Shown: positions 1-7,023 of the stretch, piece by piece
Position numbering within the stretch: position 1 is the stretch's first letter
Layout of the letters: every line of letters starts with the position of its first letter
Source: Pseudarthrobacter sp. BIM B-2242
Lineage (GTDB): Bacteria; Actinomycetota; Actinomycetes; Actinomycetales; Micrococcaceae
Assembly: GCF_014764445.1 (NCBI RefSeq)
Contig: NZ_CP061721.1
Span: forward strand, 3,348,001 to 3,412,000
Direction of reading: 5' to 3'
Length of the DNA stretch: 64,000 nt
Position numbers and translations under genes: made by a program
Notes under the pieces: model-generated
What the model saw: the letters and a program-made list of their open reading frames with translations, nothing else
Told to the model about the DNA's origin: nothing
Database searches by the model: none

Positions 1-1475
1 GGCCCGCCCGAGTCGCCGCCGCCGGACTGGACATCGAAGGACAAGAACCCGTTGAACGCCCTGAGATCCAGGGGGTCGGCCGGGTAGCCGTGCCCCGGCA
101 CAACGAAGATCCCCACCGCGTCGATGGTTCCGCAGGACCAGGCGGACGTCCGGCCCGAGCGGCAGACGGGCATGCCCACTACAGGGGCCGAGGTCCCGAC
201 GACCTTCACATCCGGGTCCGGTTCCGACGGGTTGCCCCAGGTGCTGGCCGCCGGCGAGGGGTCCACATCGGGCCGGAGGTCATCGATCACGGCGATGTCC
301 GTCCCCACGTTGCCGGGGTCGGTGGAATTGCCGGGCCGCAGTACCGTGGTGTTTCCCGGCCCGCCGAACTGGCTGAAGCCAAAGTCTCCGAGCCGCCCGG
401 CCGGAGTTCCAAGGAACTGCAGCGTGGCCGACCGTGCCGAGCCGTCGTTGGTGCAGTGGCCGGCAGTAAGGACGGCGGGCAGCCCCGCCGGATCAAAGGC
501 GGCGAAGCCCGTGGAGCAGACATAGCCGGTGTCGGCGGCATAGCCCAGGCCCCCGGGGACGTCCGCTTCGGGGGCGAGCCGGGCGCCGGCGTCGAGCTCC
601 ACGTTGGCGAAGCGCGCCACGAACTCCTCGGCGGAAATCTTGCCCGCGGCGGCAGCGGCCTCCGGGCCCGCGACGTCCGTGCCCGCACTTTCGGGTGCGC
701 CCATGCCTTCCTGTGATGCTTCGGAGGTGTTCACTCCCCCGGTGCGGATGACGAACCCGCTGCCGGTGTGGGCCACTGCCTGGAGCCCTGCCGGTCCCAC
801 CTCGCGAAGGTAAGCCTGGTACAGCTGCTGCGTGCTGTGCGCGAGCTCGCTGCCCGTCGCGGCTTCTGTCCGGGACGTGGCCGGGGTGCCGGCGGCGTCA
901 CCCGAACCAGCCGCCGTCGGAGCGGACCCAGCCGGCGCGGACCCATCCGGAAGGGACTCTCCCGGAACGTCCGACGGCGGCGTGGTCCGTACCGCTTCAA
1001 GGGTCACCGCCGGGATGGTCACCCTAAGTTTGGCTACCGCGGATTGCAGTTCCTTCCCGCTGCCGGCAACGAGAATACTGCCGTCCTCAAGCCGCGTTCC
1101 GAGGTATCCGGGGACGTCCCGCAGCGCCGCGGCAACATCAGCGGCCTGCTTACCCAGCTGGCCGGCGGCGGCGAATTCCGCGGGCGTCAGGCCGAGGTCC
1201 CGGAGGGCGGCCTCGGCCAGGCCGGCCTCCGAAAGGCCACCACCCGCCGTCGGGCTTTCCCCTGCATCCGGCGATGGAACCTCTGCCGACGGATCTGAGG
1301 ACGGAGCCTCCGACGGCGCCACCGGCGCCGGAACAGCCGGGGGCGTTGACCCCGGCACCGCCGCCACCGCAGACGCCGGAACGCCGCCCAATCCCACGGC
1401 AAGTGCCATCCCCGCTGCCGATGCTGCTCCCCATACGCGCTTCAAACCGGCCGCCTTCGCTCTTGTTCTAGTCAT
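1..1475 (-). CDS. secreted S1 serine protease (streptogrisin / alpha-lytic type), 3' end cut by the window
   Basis: The reading frame is open from ATG 1475 to the window edge (491 codons seen). It starts with a signal peptide ending near an A-S-A site at about residue 36, followed by a Pro/Ser/Ala-rich linker (about 40-80) and a propeptide-like region (about 82-150) that resembles the folding pro-region of alpha-lytic proteases. The mature part carries the chymotrypsin-fold triad: His340 in TAGHC, Asp393 in TDIAVI and Ser489 in GDSGG, the last motif lying at the very edge. The CRSGRTSAWSCG segment before it is typical of S1E proteases. It should be exported and self-processed. Its start overlaps the stop of the upstream small membrane gene (ATGA), so it is the last gene of a three-gene operon. 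The C-terminus and any extra domain lie outside the window. Confidence 0.9.
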   Translation of the reverse strand, partial: MTRTRAKAAGLKRVWGAASAAGMALAVGLGGVPASAVAAVPGSTPPAVPAPVAPSEAPSSDPSAEVPSPDAGESPTAGGGLSEAGLAEAALRDLGLTPAEFAAAGQLGKQAADVAAALRDVPGYLGTRLEDGSILVAGSGKELQSAVAKLRVTIPAVTLEAVRTTPPSDVPGESLPDGSAPAGSAPTAAGSGDAAGTPATSRTEAATGSELAHSTQQLYQAYLREVGPAGLQAVAHTGSGFVIRTGGVNTSEASQEGMGAPESAGTDVAGPEAAAAAGKISAEEFVARFANVELDAGARLAPEADVPGGLGYAADTGYVCSTGFAAFDPAGLPAVLTAGHCTNDGSARSATLQFLGTPAGRLGDFGFSQFGGPGNTTVLRPGNSTDPGNVGTDIAVIDDLRPDVDPSPAASTWGNPSEPDPDVKVVGTSAPVVGMPVCRSGRTSAWSCGTIDAVGIFVVPGHGYPADPLDLRAFNGFLSFDVQSGGGDSGG

Positions 1476-1729
1476 CTGCTCTGGTCATCTGCATCGCTCC
1501 GCCGTGACAGGTAGGCGGTGATCACTGCGGCCACGCACAGCACGGCCCCTGCCACCATCAGGAAGACCTGACCGGGAAGCCACTCGCCGTGGACGGTCCC
1601 GTCGCCGAGGCCGAAATTTTCGTCCGTCTGCCCAACATCCGAGGTCAGGACGGCCCAGAGAGGCCCGGCCACGAGCATCACCACACCCGCCACGGCAAGG
1701 CCGGCTGCCACATATCGGAGCGTATTCAT
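1472..1729 (-). CDS. small two-helix membrane protein, unknown function
   Basis: This 85-residue protein has two predicted membrane helices (about 5-28 and 55-76) joined by an acidic, Gly-rich loop (about 29-52), and a charged C-terminal tail. I do not recognise the family. It is coupled by 4-nt ATGA overlaps to the tyrosine phosphatase gene upstream and to the secreted protease gene downstream, which supports a real gene translated in one operon. A role linked to the envelope or the exported protease is only an inference from position. Confidence 0.7.
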   Translation of the reverse strand: MNTLRYVAAGLAVAGVVMLVAGPLWAVLTSDVGQTDENFGLGDGTVHGEWLPGQVFLMVAGAVLCVAAVITAYLSRRSDADDQSR

Positions 1730-2442
1730 GGCCCCTCCGGACGTTCGAGCAGTCGAAGGATGGCGGCGAGTTCGGTGTCCCTTAGCCCGTTCTGCAGCAG
1801 GAAGGCCCGCGTATCCAGCTCGCGGACGAACGTCACCACGGTCCGGGAGCGTTCCTCCAGAAGAGGCGTCAGCTCGGCGTCGGGGAGGTAGCGTTCCCGC
1901 GTGTGCGGAGGCCCGTGCGTCCGGTAGCGCTCGTTGATGCCGCGGCCCGCCTTCGCGTAGCCGTCGGCGATGAGGTTATCCGCGTGGCCGGCCAGATCCT
2001 GGAGCATCGCGGCCACCATGCCGCTGCGGTCCCGGCCCGCCGCGCAGTGGACCACAACGGCGCCGGCAGACGCCCTGGCCAGGGCACGGAAGACGCCGAC
2101 AAGCTTTTCCGGGAAAAGCCTGACGTTGTGCAGATAATGCGCAGGATCGTTGAGGTACGGGCCGCAGACGGCAGTGAAGCGCGGATCGTCGGGCTCTTCG
2201 GTGGGGGTGATGACGATGTCCACGCCGGACAACGCCTCGTCAGGCACGGCCGGGTCGGTGTCCCGGCGACGCACCTCGCGGGGGTGACGGAGGTCCACCA
2301 CGGTGCGGATGCCGTCGTCGTGCGCCTGCCGCCACCCGGCCTCGGTGAGCCACTCGCGGCGGCCCATCCGGTAGACACGGCCGGCGACGTGCCATGCGTT
2401 GACGGCTCCGTCCCAGCTCACAGCTCCCCCAATCGTCTCCAC
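1726..2442 (-). CDS. protein tyrosine / dual-specificity phosphatase (Y_phosphatase3 type)
   Basis: The protein has the P-loop phosphatase signature HCAAGRDRSG with nucleophile Cys133 and Arg139 (numbered from the start chosen here), and an N-terminal conserved stretch (VYRMGRREWLT, then VVDLRHPREV) seen in actinobacterial PTPs related to MptpB. It should hydrolyse phosphotyrosine or similar phosphoesters in the cytoplasm. The longer open frame reaches 2580, but residues before SWDGAVNAWHV look non-coding. GTG 2442 gives a length normal for the family and has a TTAGCT hexamer 6 nt upstream, as in other leaderless genes here; ATG 2484 is an alternative. It heads an operon with the 85-residue protein and the S1 protease. 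Confidence 0.82.
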   Translation of the reverse strand: METIGGAVSWDGAVNAWHVAGRVYRMGRREWLTEAGWRQAHDDGIRTVVDLRHPREVRRRDTDPAVPDEALSGVDIVITPTEEPDDPRFTAVCGPYLNDPAHYLHNVRLFPEKLVGVFRALARASAGAVVVHCAAGRDRSGMVAAMLQDLAGHADNLIADGYAKAGRGINERYRTHGPPHTRERYLPDAELTPLLEERSRTVVTFVRELDTRAFLLQNGLRDTELAAILRLLERPEGP

Positions 2443-2628
2443 CCGGACAGCTAACCACAAAGCCGCCACGGCCCGCACGCGCATTGGTGCAGGTACACCC
2501 CACGTATCCGGGCAGGGGCAGCGCGAAAGTCGAGTACTCCGGAGCGGTGACGAGGTTGGACGTGAGGCGTACGGTGTCACTTATATGCCTGTGTCACCCG
2601 TTCAATGGATCAATCTGAGGGGAATTCG

Positions 2629-3525
2629 ATGGCAACGTCAGCAGTACGACGGCGGCGCCCGGCTTTTGCGGCCGGCCTCGCCACCATGGTCATGGCCTTG
2701 GGGTTTGCGGCTATTCCGGCGGAGGCGGCACCGCCTGCGCCCAAGGTGGACTACGTCGCTTTGGGCGATTCGTACGCCGCCGGGACCGGCGCGGGTGGCG
2801 CGGAGCGTCCCGGGGGAATCGCCTGCTGGCAAAGTCAGCGCGGCTACGTTGACGTCGTAGGTAAGACAAGCCGCGTGGACCTAGCTCCTAACGCGGCCTG
2901 CCACGGTGCCGTGCTCTCCGCCCAGAGCCCCGCTTACGATCCTGTGATCTCCACTCCCACCGTCGAAGAGCAGCTCGATCGCTTGGTGTTCACCGGAAAG
3001 ATCTCAGATGCGACCGAACTCGTCAGTATCACTGCCGGGGCCAACGATTTGGGGTTTGCTTACGTCCTTGGCCAGTGTTCAGTTTCGCCGGAGGCCTGCA
3101 ACGTAGCCATCGCGTCGGCCACGAGCGAGGCGGCCCTGGCCGAACTTACGTCCGCCCTGGTCCAGACTTATGCTGACATCCACGCCGCGGCACCACATGC
3201 CAAGATCGTGGTCTTGGGCTATCCACTGCTTTTTGCCCCGGACAGCCCGGTTGCACCCCTTCCACCAGCCTCACAGTTGGCTATCAACCAAGCCACCCTG
3301 GGGCTTAACGAACTGATTGAAAATGCTGTAGCACTAGCTAACTATTACTACAGTGCCAACGCCGTCTTCGTCGACGTAACGCCACGCTTCCTTGGACATG
3401 CCGTGAACTCCGCCGACCCATGGCTCGTTTTTGATCCGAACAATCCCACCGCAGATTACAACTTCCATCCAAACCGGACGGGACACACCTTGGGCTATGC
3501 AGCAGCTCTGGTGGCAGCCATGTAG
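2629..3525 (+). CDS. secreted SGNH/GDSL-type esterase-lipase
   Basis: This 298-residue protein begins with a Sec signal peptide (basic RRRR, hydrophobic stretch, cleavage near AEA at about 31-33). The SGNH blocks are clear: GDSYAAG at 46-52 with nucleophile Ser48, the block with Asn in AGANDLG, and a C-terminal His block (FHPNRTGH). It resembles the SGNH hydrolases of actinobacteria such as the Streptomyces lipases. ATG 2629 is chosen because GAGGGGAA lies 5-8 nt upstream and the signal peptide follows at once; an upstream in-frame ATG at 2605 lacks this. Parts of the gene are less GC-rich than the neighbours (for example about 3320-3360), possibly a sign of transfer. Transcription ends at the palindrome shared with the convergent GNAT gene. 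Confidence 0.88.
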   Translation: MATSAVRRRRPAFAAGLATMVMALGFAAIPAEAAPPAPKVDYVALGDSYAAGTGAGGAERPGGIACWQSQRGYVDVVGKTSRVDLAPNAACHGAVLSAQSPAYDPVISTPTVEEQLDRLVFTGKISDATELVSITAGANDLGFAYVLGQCSVSPEACNVAIASATSEAALAELTSALVQTYADIHAAAPHAKIVVLGYPLLFAPDSPVAPLPPASQLAINQATLGLNELIENAVALANYYYSANAVFVDVTPRFLGHAVNSADPWLVFDPNNPTADYNFHPNRTGHTLGYAAALVAAM

Positions 3526-3556
3526 CAGGCGCGCAGAGCCCGAACCCGCAGTCCCA

Positions 3557-3590
3557 ACTCGCCAAACACCCCTAGGGGTGCTTGGCGAGT
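3557..3590. terminator. bidirectional terminator between convergent genes
   Basis: A 34-bp palindrome with 17-bp arms and one mismatch (ACTCGCCAAACACCCCT on the left) lies between the convergent esterase and GNAT genes. The last codons and the stop codon of the GNAT gene are inside it. It has no U-tract, which is common for actinobacterial terminators. Confidence 0.7.
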
Positions 3591-4180
3591 CTGTGTTCGA
3601 GCCCGTTGCGGACCATGGGCCACTCGTGCTCCAGGATGGAGAACACCACGTAGTCCCGCAGAACGCCGTCGGCCGTGCGTGAGTGGCTGCGCAGCACACC
3701 GTCCTGCTTGGCGCCGAGCCGGGCAATGGCCTCGCGGGACTGGTGGTTCATCCAGTGGGTGCGGAACTCCACCGCCACACAGCCCAGTGCTTTGAAGGCG
3801 TGCTGAAGCAGCAGCAGCTTGGAGTCCGGGTTGGTGCCGGTGCCGTGGGTTGAGGCGGCGTTCCAGGTGTAGCCGATCTCCACGCGGGGCGTGACGGCGT
3901 CGACATTGCAGTAAGTGGTCATCCCGATGATGCGGCCCGGGCCGCCAGTCGCGGGATCGATCAGCCGTGTGGTGAACGGCAGCATGGACCCCTGCGCCTG
4001 CATGGCCAGCCTGCGCTCAATCTCCGCGCCCATTCCGTCCGGGGTGGGAACGGACGTGTACCAGAGTTTCCACAGGTCGCCGTCCCGGGCCGCTGCCACC
4101 AGGCCGTCGTGGTGCCCGTACCGCAGCGGCTCAAGGATGACGTGGCGGCCGGTCAGGGTGAGGGGCTGAAGAAAAGTCAC
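3572..4180 (-). CDS. GNAT-family N-acetyltransferase (RimJ/RimL-like)
   Basis: This 202-residue protein has the RimJ-type GNAT layout: an N-terminal strand with VILEPLRYGHHDGL, a core with GMTTYCNVDAVTPRVEIGYTWN, and a C-terminal VEFRTHWMNHQSREAIARLGAKQDGVLR region like that of protein N-terminal or ribosomal-protein acetyltransferases. It should transfer acetyl from acetyl-CoA to an amine in the cytoplasm; the substrate is unknown. The usual acetyl-CoA loop R/Q-x-x-G-x-G/A is changed here to THGTGTNPDSKLLLLQHAF, which is normal for this subgroup. The start is GTG 4180 with AGCCTA (minus-strand TAGGCT) 6 nt upstream, so the mRNA is probably leaderless. The last codons lie inside the shared terminator palindrome. 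Confidence 0.85.
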   Translation of the reverse strand: MTFLQPLTLTGRHVILEPLRYGHHDGLVAAARDGDLWKLWYTSVPTPDGMGAEIERRLAMQAQGSMLPFTTRLIDPATGGPGRIIGMTTYCNVDAVTPRVEIGYTWNAASTHGTGTNPDSKLLLLQHAFKALGCVAVEFRTHWMNHQSREAIARLGAKQDGVLRSHSRTADGVLRDYVVFSILEHEWPMVRNGLEHRLAKHP

Positions 4181-4186
4181 GGCACC

Positions 4187-4192
4187 AGCCTA
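4187..4192 (-). promoter_or_regulatory. -10 element (TAGGCT) of leaderless GNAT gene
   Basis: On the minus strand TAGGCT lies 6 nt before GTG 4180, placing the transcription start at or next to the start codon. No Shine-Dalgarno sequence is present. Confidence 0.55.
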
Positions 4193-4264
4193 GGCCCGCC
4201 ACCCGCTGGCAGTTAGTCTGGGGACACGATCAGGACCACCCCACGCCGAGCCGAGGAAGTTACC

Positions 4265-4498
4265 GTGACAGGACCTAACCCCGATCCGCAGGACGACAAG
4301 ATCACAGGCCTGGAACCGGGCGGCGGTGTTCCTCCCGGTGAAACCCCGCCTGGCGAGGGTTCCGTGGCCGGCACACACGAACCAACGCTGCGGGGCTCCG
4401 GAAAAGGCCAGCAGGTTTTCTGGATCGCAGCCATCGCAGGTGGCGTCCTGCTGTTTCTTCTCTTCTTCATCGGCTACATCGTGGGCTTCTTCGACTGA
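4265..4498 (+). CDS. DUF6480-type small membrane protein
   Basis: The 77-residue product has an N-terminal Pro/Gly-rich acidic segment (NPDPQDDKITGLEPGGG) and one C-terminal membrane helix (about 51-75). The sequence fits the actinobacterial DUF6480 family, whose function is unknown. The start is GTG 4265 with a Shine-Dalgarno GCCGAGGAAG about 6 nt upstream; TAGTCT at 4214-4219 could be the -10 box. The gene stands alone and is convergent with the pentapeptide-repeat gene. Confidence 0.8.
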   Translation: MTGPNPDPQDDKITGLEPGGGVPPGETPPGEGSVAGTHEPTLRGSGKGQQVFWIAAIAGGVLLFLLFFIGYIVGFFD

Positions 4499-4528
4499 CC
4501 CTGGTGTAACCGGCACCTCAGGACCGGG

Positions 4529-5191
4529 CTACACCACCCGCATGCCCAGGTGTGCCGCCAGCAGCGGGGCCAGCAGGCTCAGCTGGTAGTCGTCAATCAC
4601 GACACCGGCCAGGCTCCCCAGACCGCTGATGGTCCTGAAGTCCGTGCCGCGGATATCGAAGTCCTTGAGCCGGGCCCCGGTGAGGTCCAGCGTCCCGATG
4701 GTGCAGTTCTCCAGCGCCACTCTTGTTCCCGCGGCGGAGCCCAGGTCCAGCTCGTTGATGATGCAGTCCGTGATCAGCACGTCTGTCAGCTTGGCGCCCC
4801 GCAGGTTGAGGAAGTCCAGCTTCCCGCCGTCGACGCGCACCGATTGCCAGCCGCTCTCGTAGAGTTCAGCGGACCCGAGTCTGGGGTTGTTCAGCTGCAC
4901 GTCACGCCATGTGGACCGGGCCGCCCTGAACACAGGCGCGTACAGCTCGGACAGGACGCAGTCGCGGAAGCCGGCGCCGCGGAGCTGGGTCTCATTGAAC
5001 GAGGCGCCCTGGAACTCACACTCGGCGAAGTCCGTGCCGCTAAGCTCCAGACCGTCAGCCGCCGCCCGGCTGTACCGGACGCCGTCGTACGTTTCACCGC
5101 GCCGGAAGTCCGGCGAAGGATCCTCGGTGAGGTCCTCCAGCCGCACCTCACTGATCCGGGGACCGGTGATCTTGGGAAGCTTGACCGCCAC
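4529..5191 (-). CDS. pentapeptide-repeat protein
   Basis: This 220-residue protein has degenerate pentapeptide repeats A(D/N)LXX from about residue 40 to 190 (for example LSGTDFAECEFQGASF, LNLRGAKL, LDLTGARLKDFDIRGTDF), which predicts a right-handed quadrilateral beta-helix. A few members of the family mimic DNA and protect gyrase, but most have no known role and nothing here points to gyrase. The start is GTG 5191, overlapping the upstream SRPBCC stop codon by 1 nt (TAGTG), so the two genes form a translationally coupled pair. Confidence 0.88.
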   Translation of the reverse strand: MAVKLPKITGPRISEVRLEDLTEDPSPDFRRGETYDGVRYSRAAADGLELSGTDFAECEFQGASFNETQLRGAGFRDCVLSELYAPVFRAARSTWRDVQLNNPRLGSAELYESGWQSVRVDGGKLDFLNLRGAKLTDVLITDCIINELDLGSAAGTRVALENCTIGTLDLTGARLKDFDIRGTDFRTISGLGSLAGVVIDDYQLSLLAPLLAAHLGMRVV

Positions 5192-5649
5192 TAGAGCGAT
5201 TCGGCTTTGGCCGCGATTTCCGCCAGATCCTTGGTCAGGGCCTTGCGGGTAATGTTCATGCCGAGCTTGCCGAACAGGCCCATGTAGATCTTGCTCAGCG
5301 TGGTGGGTTTGACCACTTCGGCGCCGAAAGTCACCGTGAGGTCCGTCCCGCCGTCCCGCTCGGCGAGGCTGAAGCGCGTGGTGTAATCGGCTCCGCCCTG
5401 GTTGGCCTTGACGGTGGTGCTGCGTGGCGGATCAGCCTGGTTCACCCACATCTCAACCGTTTCCGCCCGGCCCATCATCCTCCGCGTCTCCTTCCAGCGT
5501 GTCCCCTCACCGTAGGGTCCGTCGCTGAGCATCTGCACCGCCTCGATGCTGGACAGGGTGGCAGCAGAGCCTGGAATATCCGAGATGACGGCCCAGACCT
5601 TGTCCGGGCTGGCATGGATGTGCTGCGTCAGGCTTGTTGTGTGGTCCAT
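5191..5649 (-). CDS. SRPBCC (START-like) family protein
   Basis: The 152-residue product has the SRPBCC layout: an N-terminal strand with IHASPDKVWAVISDI, a basic middle region (GTRWKETRRMMGRAETVEMWV) and the long C-terminal helix (GLFGKLGMNITRKALTKDLAEIAAKAE). Such helix-grip proteins bind hydrophobic ligands; the ligand is unknown. Minus-strand TAGGCT lies 6 nt before ATG 5649, so the mRNA is probably leaderless. It is followed directly by the pentapeptide-repeat gene with a 1-nt overlap. Confidence 0.85.
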   Translation of the reverse strand: MDHTTSLTQHIHASPDKVWAVISDIPGSAATLSSIEAVQMLSDGPYGEGTRWKETRRMMGRAETVEMWVNQADPPRSTTVKANQGGADYTTRFSLAERDGGTDLTVTFGAEVVKPTTLSKIYMGLFGKLGMNITRKALTKDLAEIAAKAESL

Positions 5650-5655
5650 GCATCG

Positions 5656-5661
5656 AGCCTA
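5656..5661 (-). promoter_or_regulatory. -10 element (TAGGCT) of leaderless SRPBCC gene
   Basis: Minus-strand TAGGCT lies 6 nt upstream of ATG 5649, and there is no Shine-Dalgarno sequence between them. Confidence 0.55.
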
Positions 5662-5780
5662 GCCGGGGCTGCTGACATTCAATAGGCAACCTCAACCGGG
5701 CCCTTGAAATAGTAAGCATGCTTTGTGTTATGGTGAAAATGCAGTGTTTGATCAACAGGAAACGAAAGGCGGTCAGTGAC

Positions 5781-5957
5781 ATGGGCCTCGGAGACAAGAT
5801 CAGTAACGAAGCGGAAAACCTCGGCGGCAAGGCCAAAGAAGCGGCCGGCAACGCCACGGACAACGACCGCCTGAAGGCTGAAGGCCAGACGGATCAGGTC
5901 AAGGCTGACGCCAAGAAGGTCGGCGAAGACGTCAAGGACACCTTCAAGAAGGATTAG
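5781..5957 (+). CDS. CsbD-family stress-response protein
   Basis: This 58-residue, highly charged protein has the CsbD signature: MGLGDKISNEAENLGGKAKEAAGNATDNDRL, then repeats of KAEGQ...QVKADAKKVGEDVKD. CsbD proteins are small, soluble and induced under general stress in many bacteria; their molecular function is unknown. ATG 5781 is chosen because the family motif starts there and GAAAGGCGG lies about 9 nt upstream; the open frame up to 5718 is not conserved. A strong terminator follows. Confidence 0.88.
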   Translation: MGLGDKISNEAENLGGKAKEAAGNATDNDRLKAEGQTDQVKADAKKVGEDVKDTFKKD

Positions 5958-5973
5958 TTCCTAACAGAACCGG

Positions 5974-6014
5974 ACGGCGGCGGATTCCTATGGGGGATCC
6001 GCCGCCGTTCTTTT
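5974..6014 (+). terminator. intrinsic terminator after csbD-like gene
   Basis: A perfect 12-bp stem (ACGGCGGCGGAT at 5974-5985 with ATCCGCCGCCGT at 5997-6008) is followed by TCTTTT. Confidence 0.8.
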
Positions 6015-6025
6015 GCCTCTTTCCT

Positions 6026-6087
6026 CATCGACTGCTCCATAACGGCCCTTCTGAGGCCCCATAAGGACCGTTACGGAGCAGTCGATG
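6026..6087. repeat. long intergenic palindrome, divergent member of the REP-like family
   Basis: The 62-bp element has 25-bp arms (6026-6050 and 6063-6087) with two mismatches. The outer arm begins CATCGACTGCTCC. Its arm sequence differs from the other three copies, but the centre GGCCCCATAA nearly matches AGCCCCATAA in the copy at 16638-16707. It lies between the CsbD terminator and the dienelactone hydrolase promoter. Confidence 0.65.
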
Positions 6088-6099
6088 CAAGGGCCCGGC

Positions 6100-6105
6100 T
6101 ACCCT
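6100..6105 (+). promoter_or_regulatory. -10 element (TACCCT) of leaderless hydrolase gene
   Basis: TACCCT lies 6 nt before ATG 6112. This spacing decides the start over the in-frame ATG at 6085, which is inside the palindrome. Confidence 0.5.
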
Positions 6106-6111
6106 TGCCCC

Positions 6112-6855
6112 ATGACGTACGTCGACCTGAGCGCCGAAAGTGCCGCTGCCGGGGGTTCGCCCTCGCTGGGCGGCTACCTCGCCAGGCCGGCCGGAGCCGG
6201 CCCTTTTCCCGCCGTCCTCATGATTCACGAGGCCTTCGGCCTGAACGACTCGATCCGCGGCCACGCGGAGCGGCTGGCCCGCGCCGGTTACCTCACGCTG
6301 GCGGTGGACCTGTTCAGCGACGGCGGTGCCCGGCGCTGCGTGGTCAGCACCATGCGGAGCATGATGACGGGCAGCGGCCGCGTGTTCACCGACCTCGCCA
6401 CCGCCAGGACCTGGCTGGCCAAGTCACCGCTGTCCACGGGCAAAACCGGTGTGATCGGGTTCTGCATGGGCGGCGGCTTCGCCCTGCTGGTGGCCCGCGA
6501 CGGCTTCGATGCGGCCTCGGTCAACTACGGCCGTCTCCCCCGCGATTTGGAGGGAGCCCTCCGCGGAGCCTGCCCCATCGTGGCCAACTTCGGAGCCAAA
6601 GACACCACACTCAAGGGCGCGGCCCGCAGGCTCGAGACCGCCCTGGACAACCTCGGCATCGAAAACGACGTCAAGGAATTCCCCACGGCCGGCCACGCGT
6701 TCCTCAACGAAACCGACCTGGGCCCGGCAGTGCTCCGGCCGTTGATGCGGGTCATGGGCATCGGCCCAGACCCCGAATCCGCCCCTGAGGCCTGGCAACG
6801 GATCGAGGATCACTTCGCCCGGCACCTGAAGGGCTCGGACAACCCGGCTGTCTGA
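6112..6855 (+). CDS. dienelactone hydrolase family protein
   Basis: This 247-residue alpha/beta hydrolase carries the dienelactone hydrolase triad: Cys118 in GFCMGGG, Asp164 in FGAKDTT and His195 in GHAFLNE, at spacings matching the chlorocatechol-pathway enzyme (Cys123, Asp171, His202). The N-terminal GYLARP...VLMIHEAFGLND block is also typical. The substrate could be a dienelactone or another small ester. No catechol genes are nearby, so a general detoxifying or unknown role is as likely. The start ATG 6112 is preceded by TACCCT at -10 spacing for a leaderless transcript. Confidence 0.88.
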   Translation: MTYVDLSAESAAAGGSPSLGGYLARPAGAGPFPAVLMIHEAFGLNDSIRGHAERLARAGYLTLAVDLFSDGGARRCVVSTMRSMMTGSGRVFTDLATARTWLAKSPLSTGKTGVIGFCMGGGFALLVARDGFDAASVNYGRLPRDLEGALRGACPIVANFGAKDTTLKGAARRLETALDNLGIENDVKEFPTAGHAFLNETDLGPAVLRPLMRVMGIGPDPESAPEAWQRIEDHFARHLKGSDNPAV

Positions 6856-6954
6856 GCACTCCAGCCCGGTTACTCCCCCGAAATCCAGGCAGACCGCCCG
6901 AAATGGCGTGATTATGGCCGGGCCGGCCGGACAAACCGGGCAGGAACGCACGGG

Positions 6955-7007
6955 AGTACGACGGCGGCGGCCACCTTGGGAAGGTGACCGCCGCCGTCGT
7001 TCGTACT
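6955..7007. terminator. shared terminator between hydrolase and permease genes
   Basis: A long hairpin with core stem ACGGCGGCGG(C)CACCTT paired with AAGGTG(A)CCGCCGCCGT lies between the convergent genes ending at 6855 and 7024. Outer bases AGTACG/CGTACT extend it. Confidence 0.75.
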
Positions 7008-7023
7008 GCTTGGGTGGAAAGCC

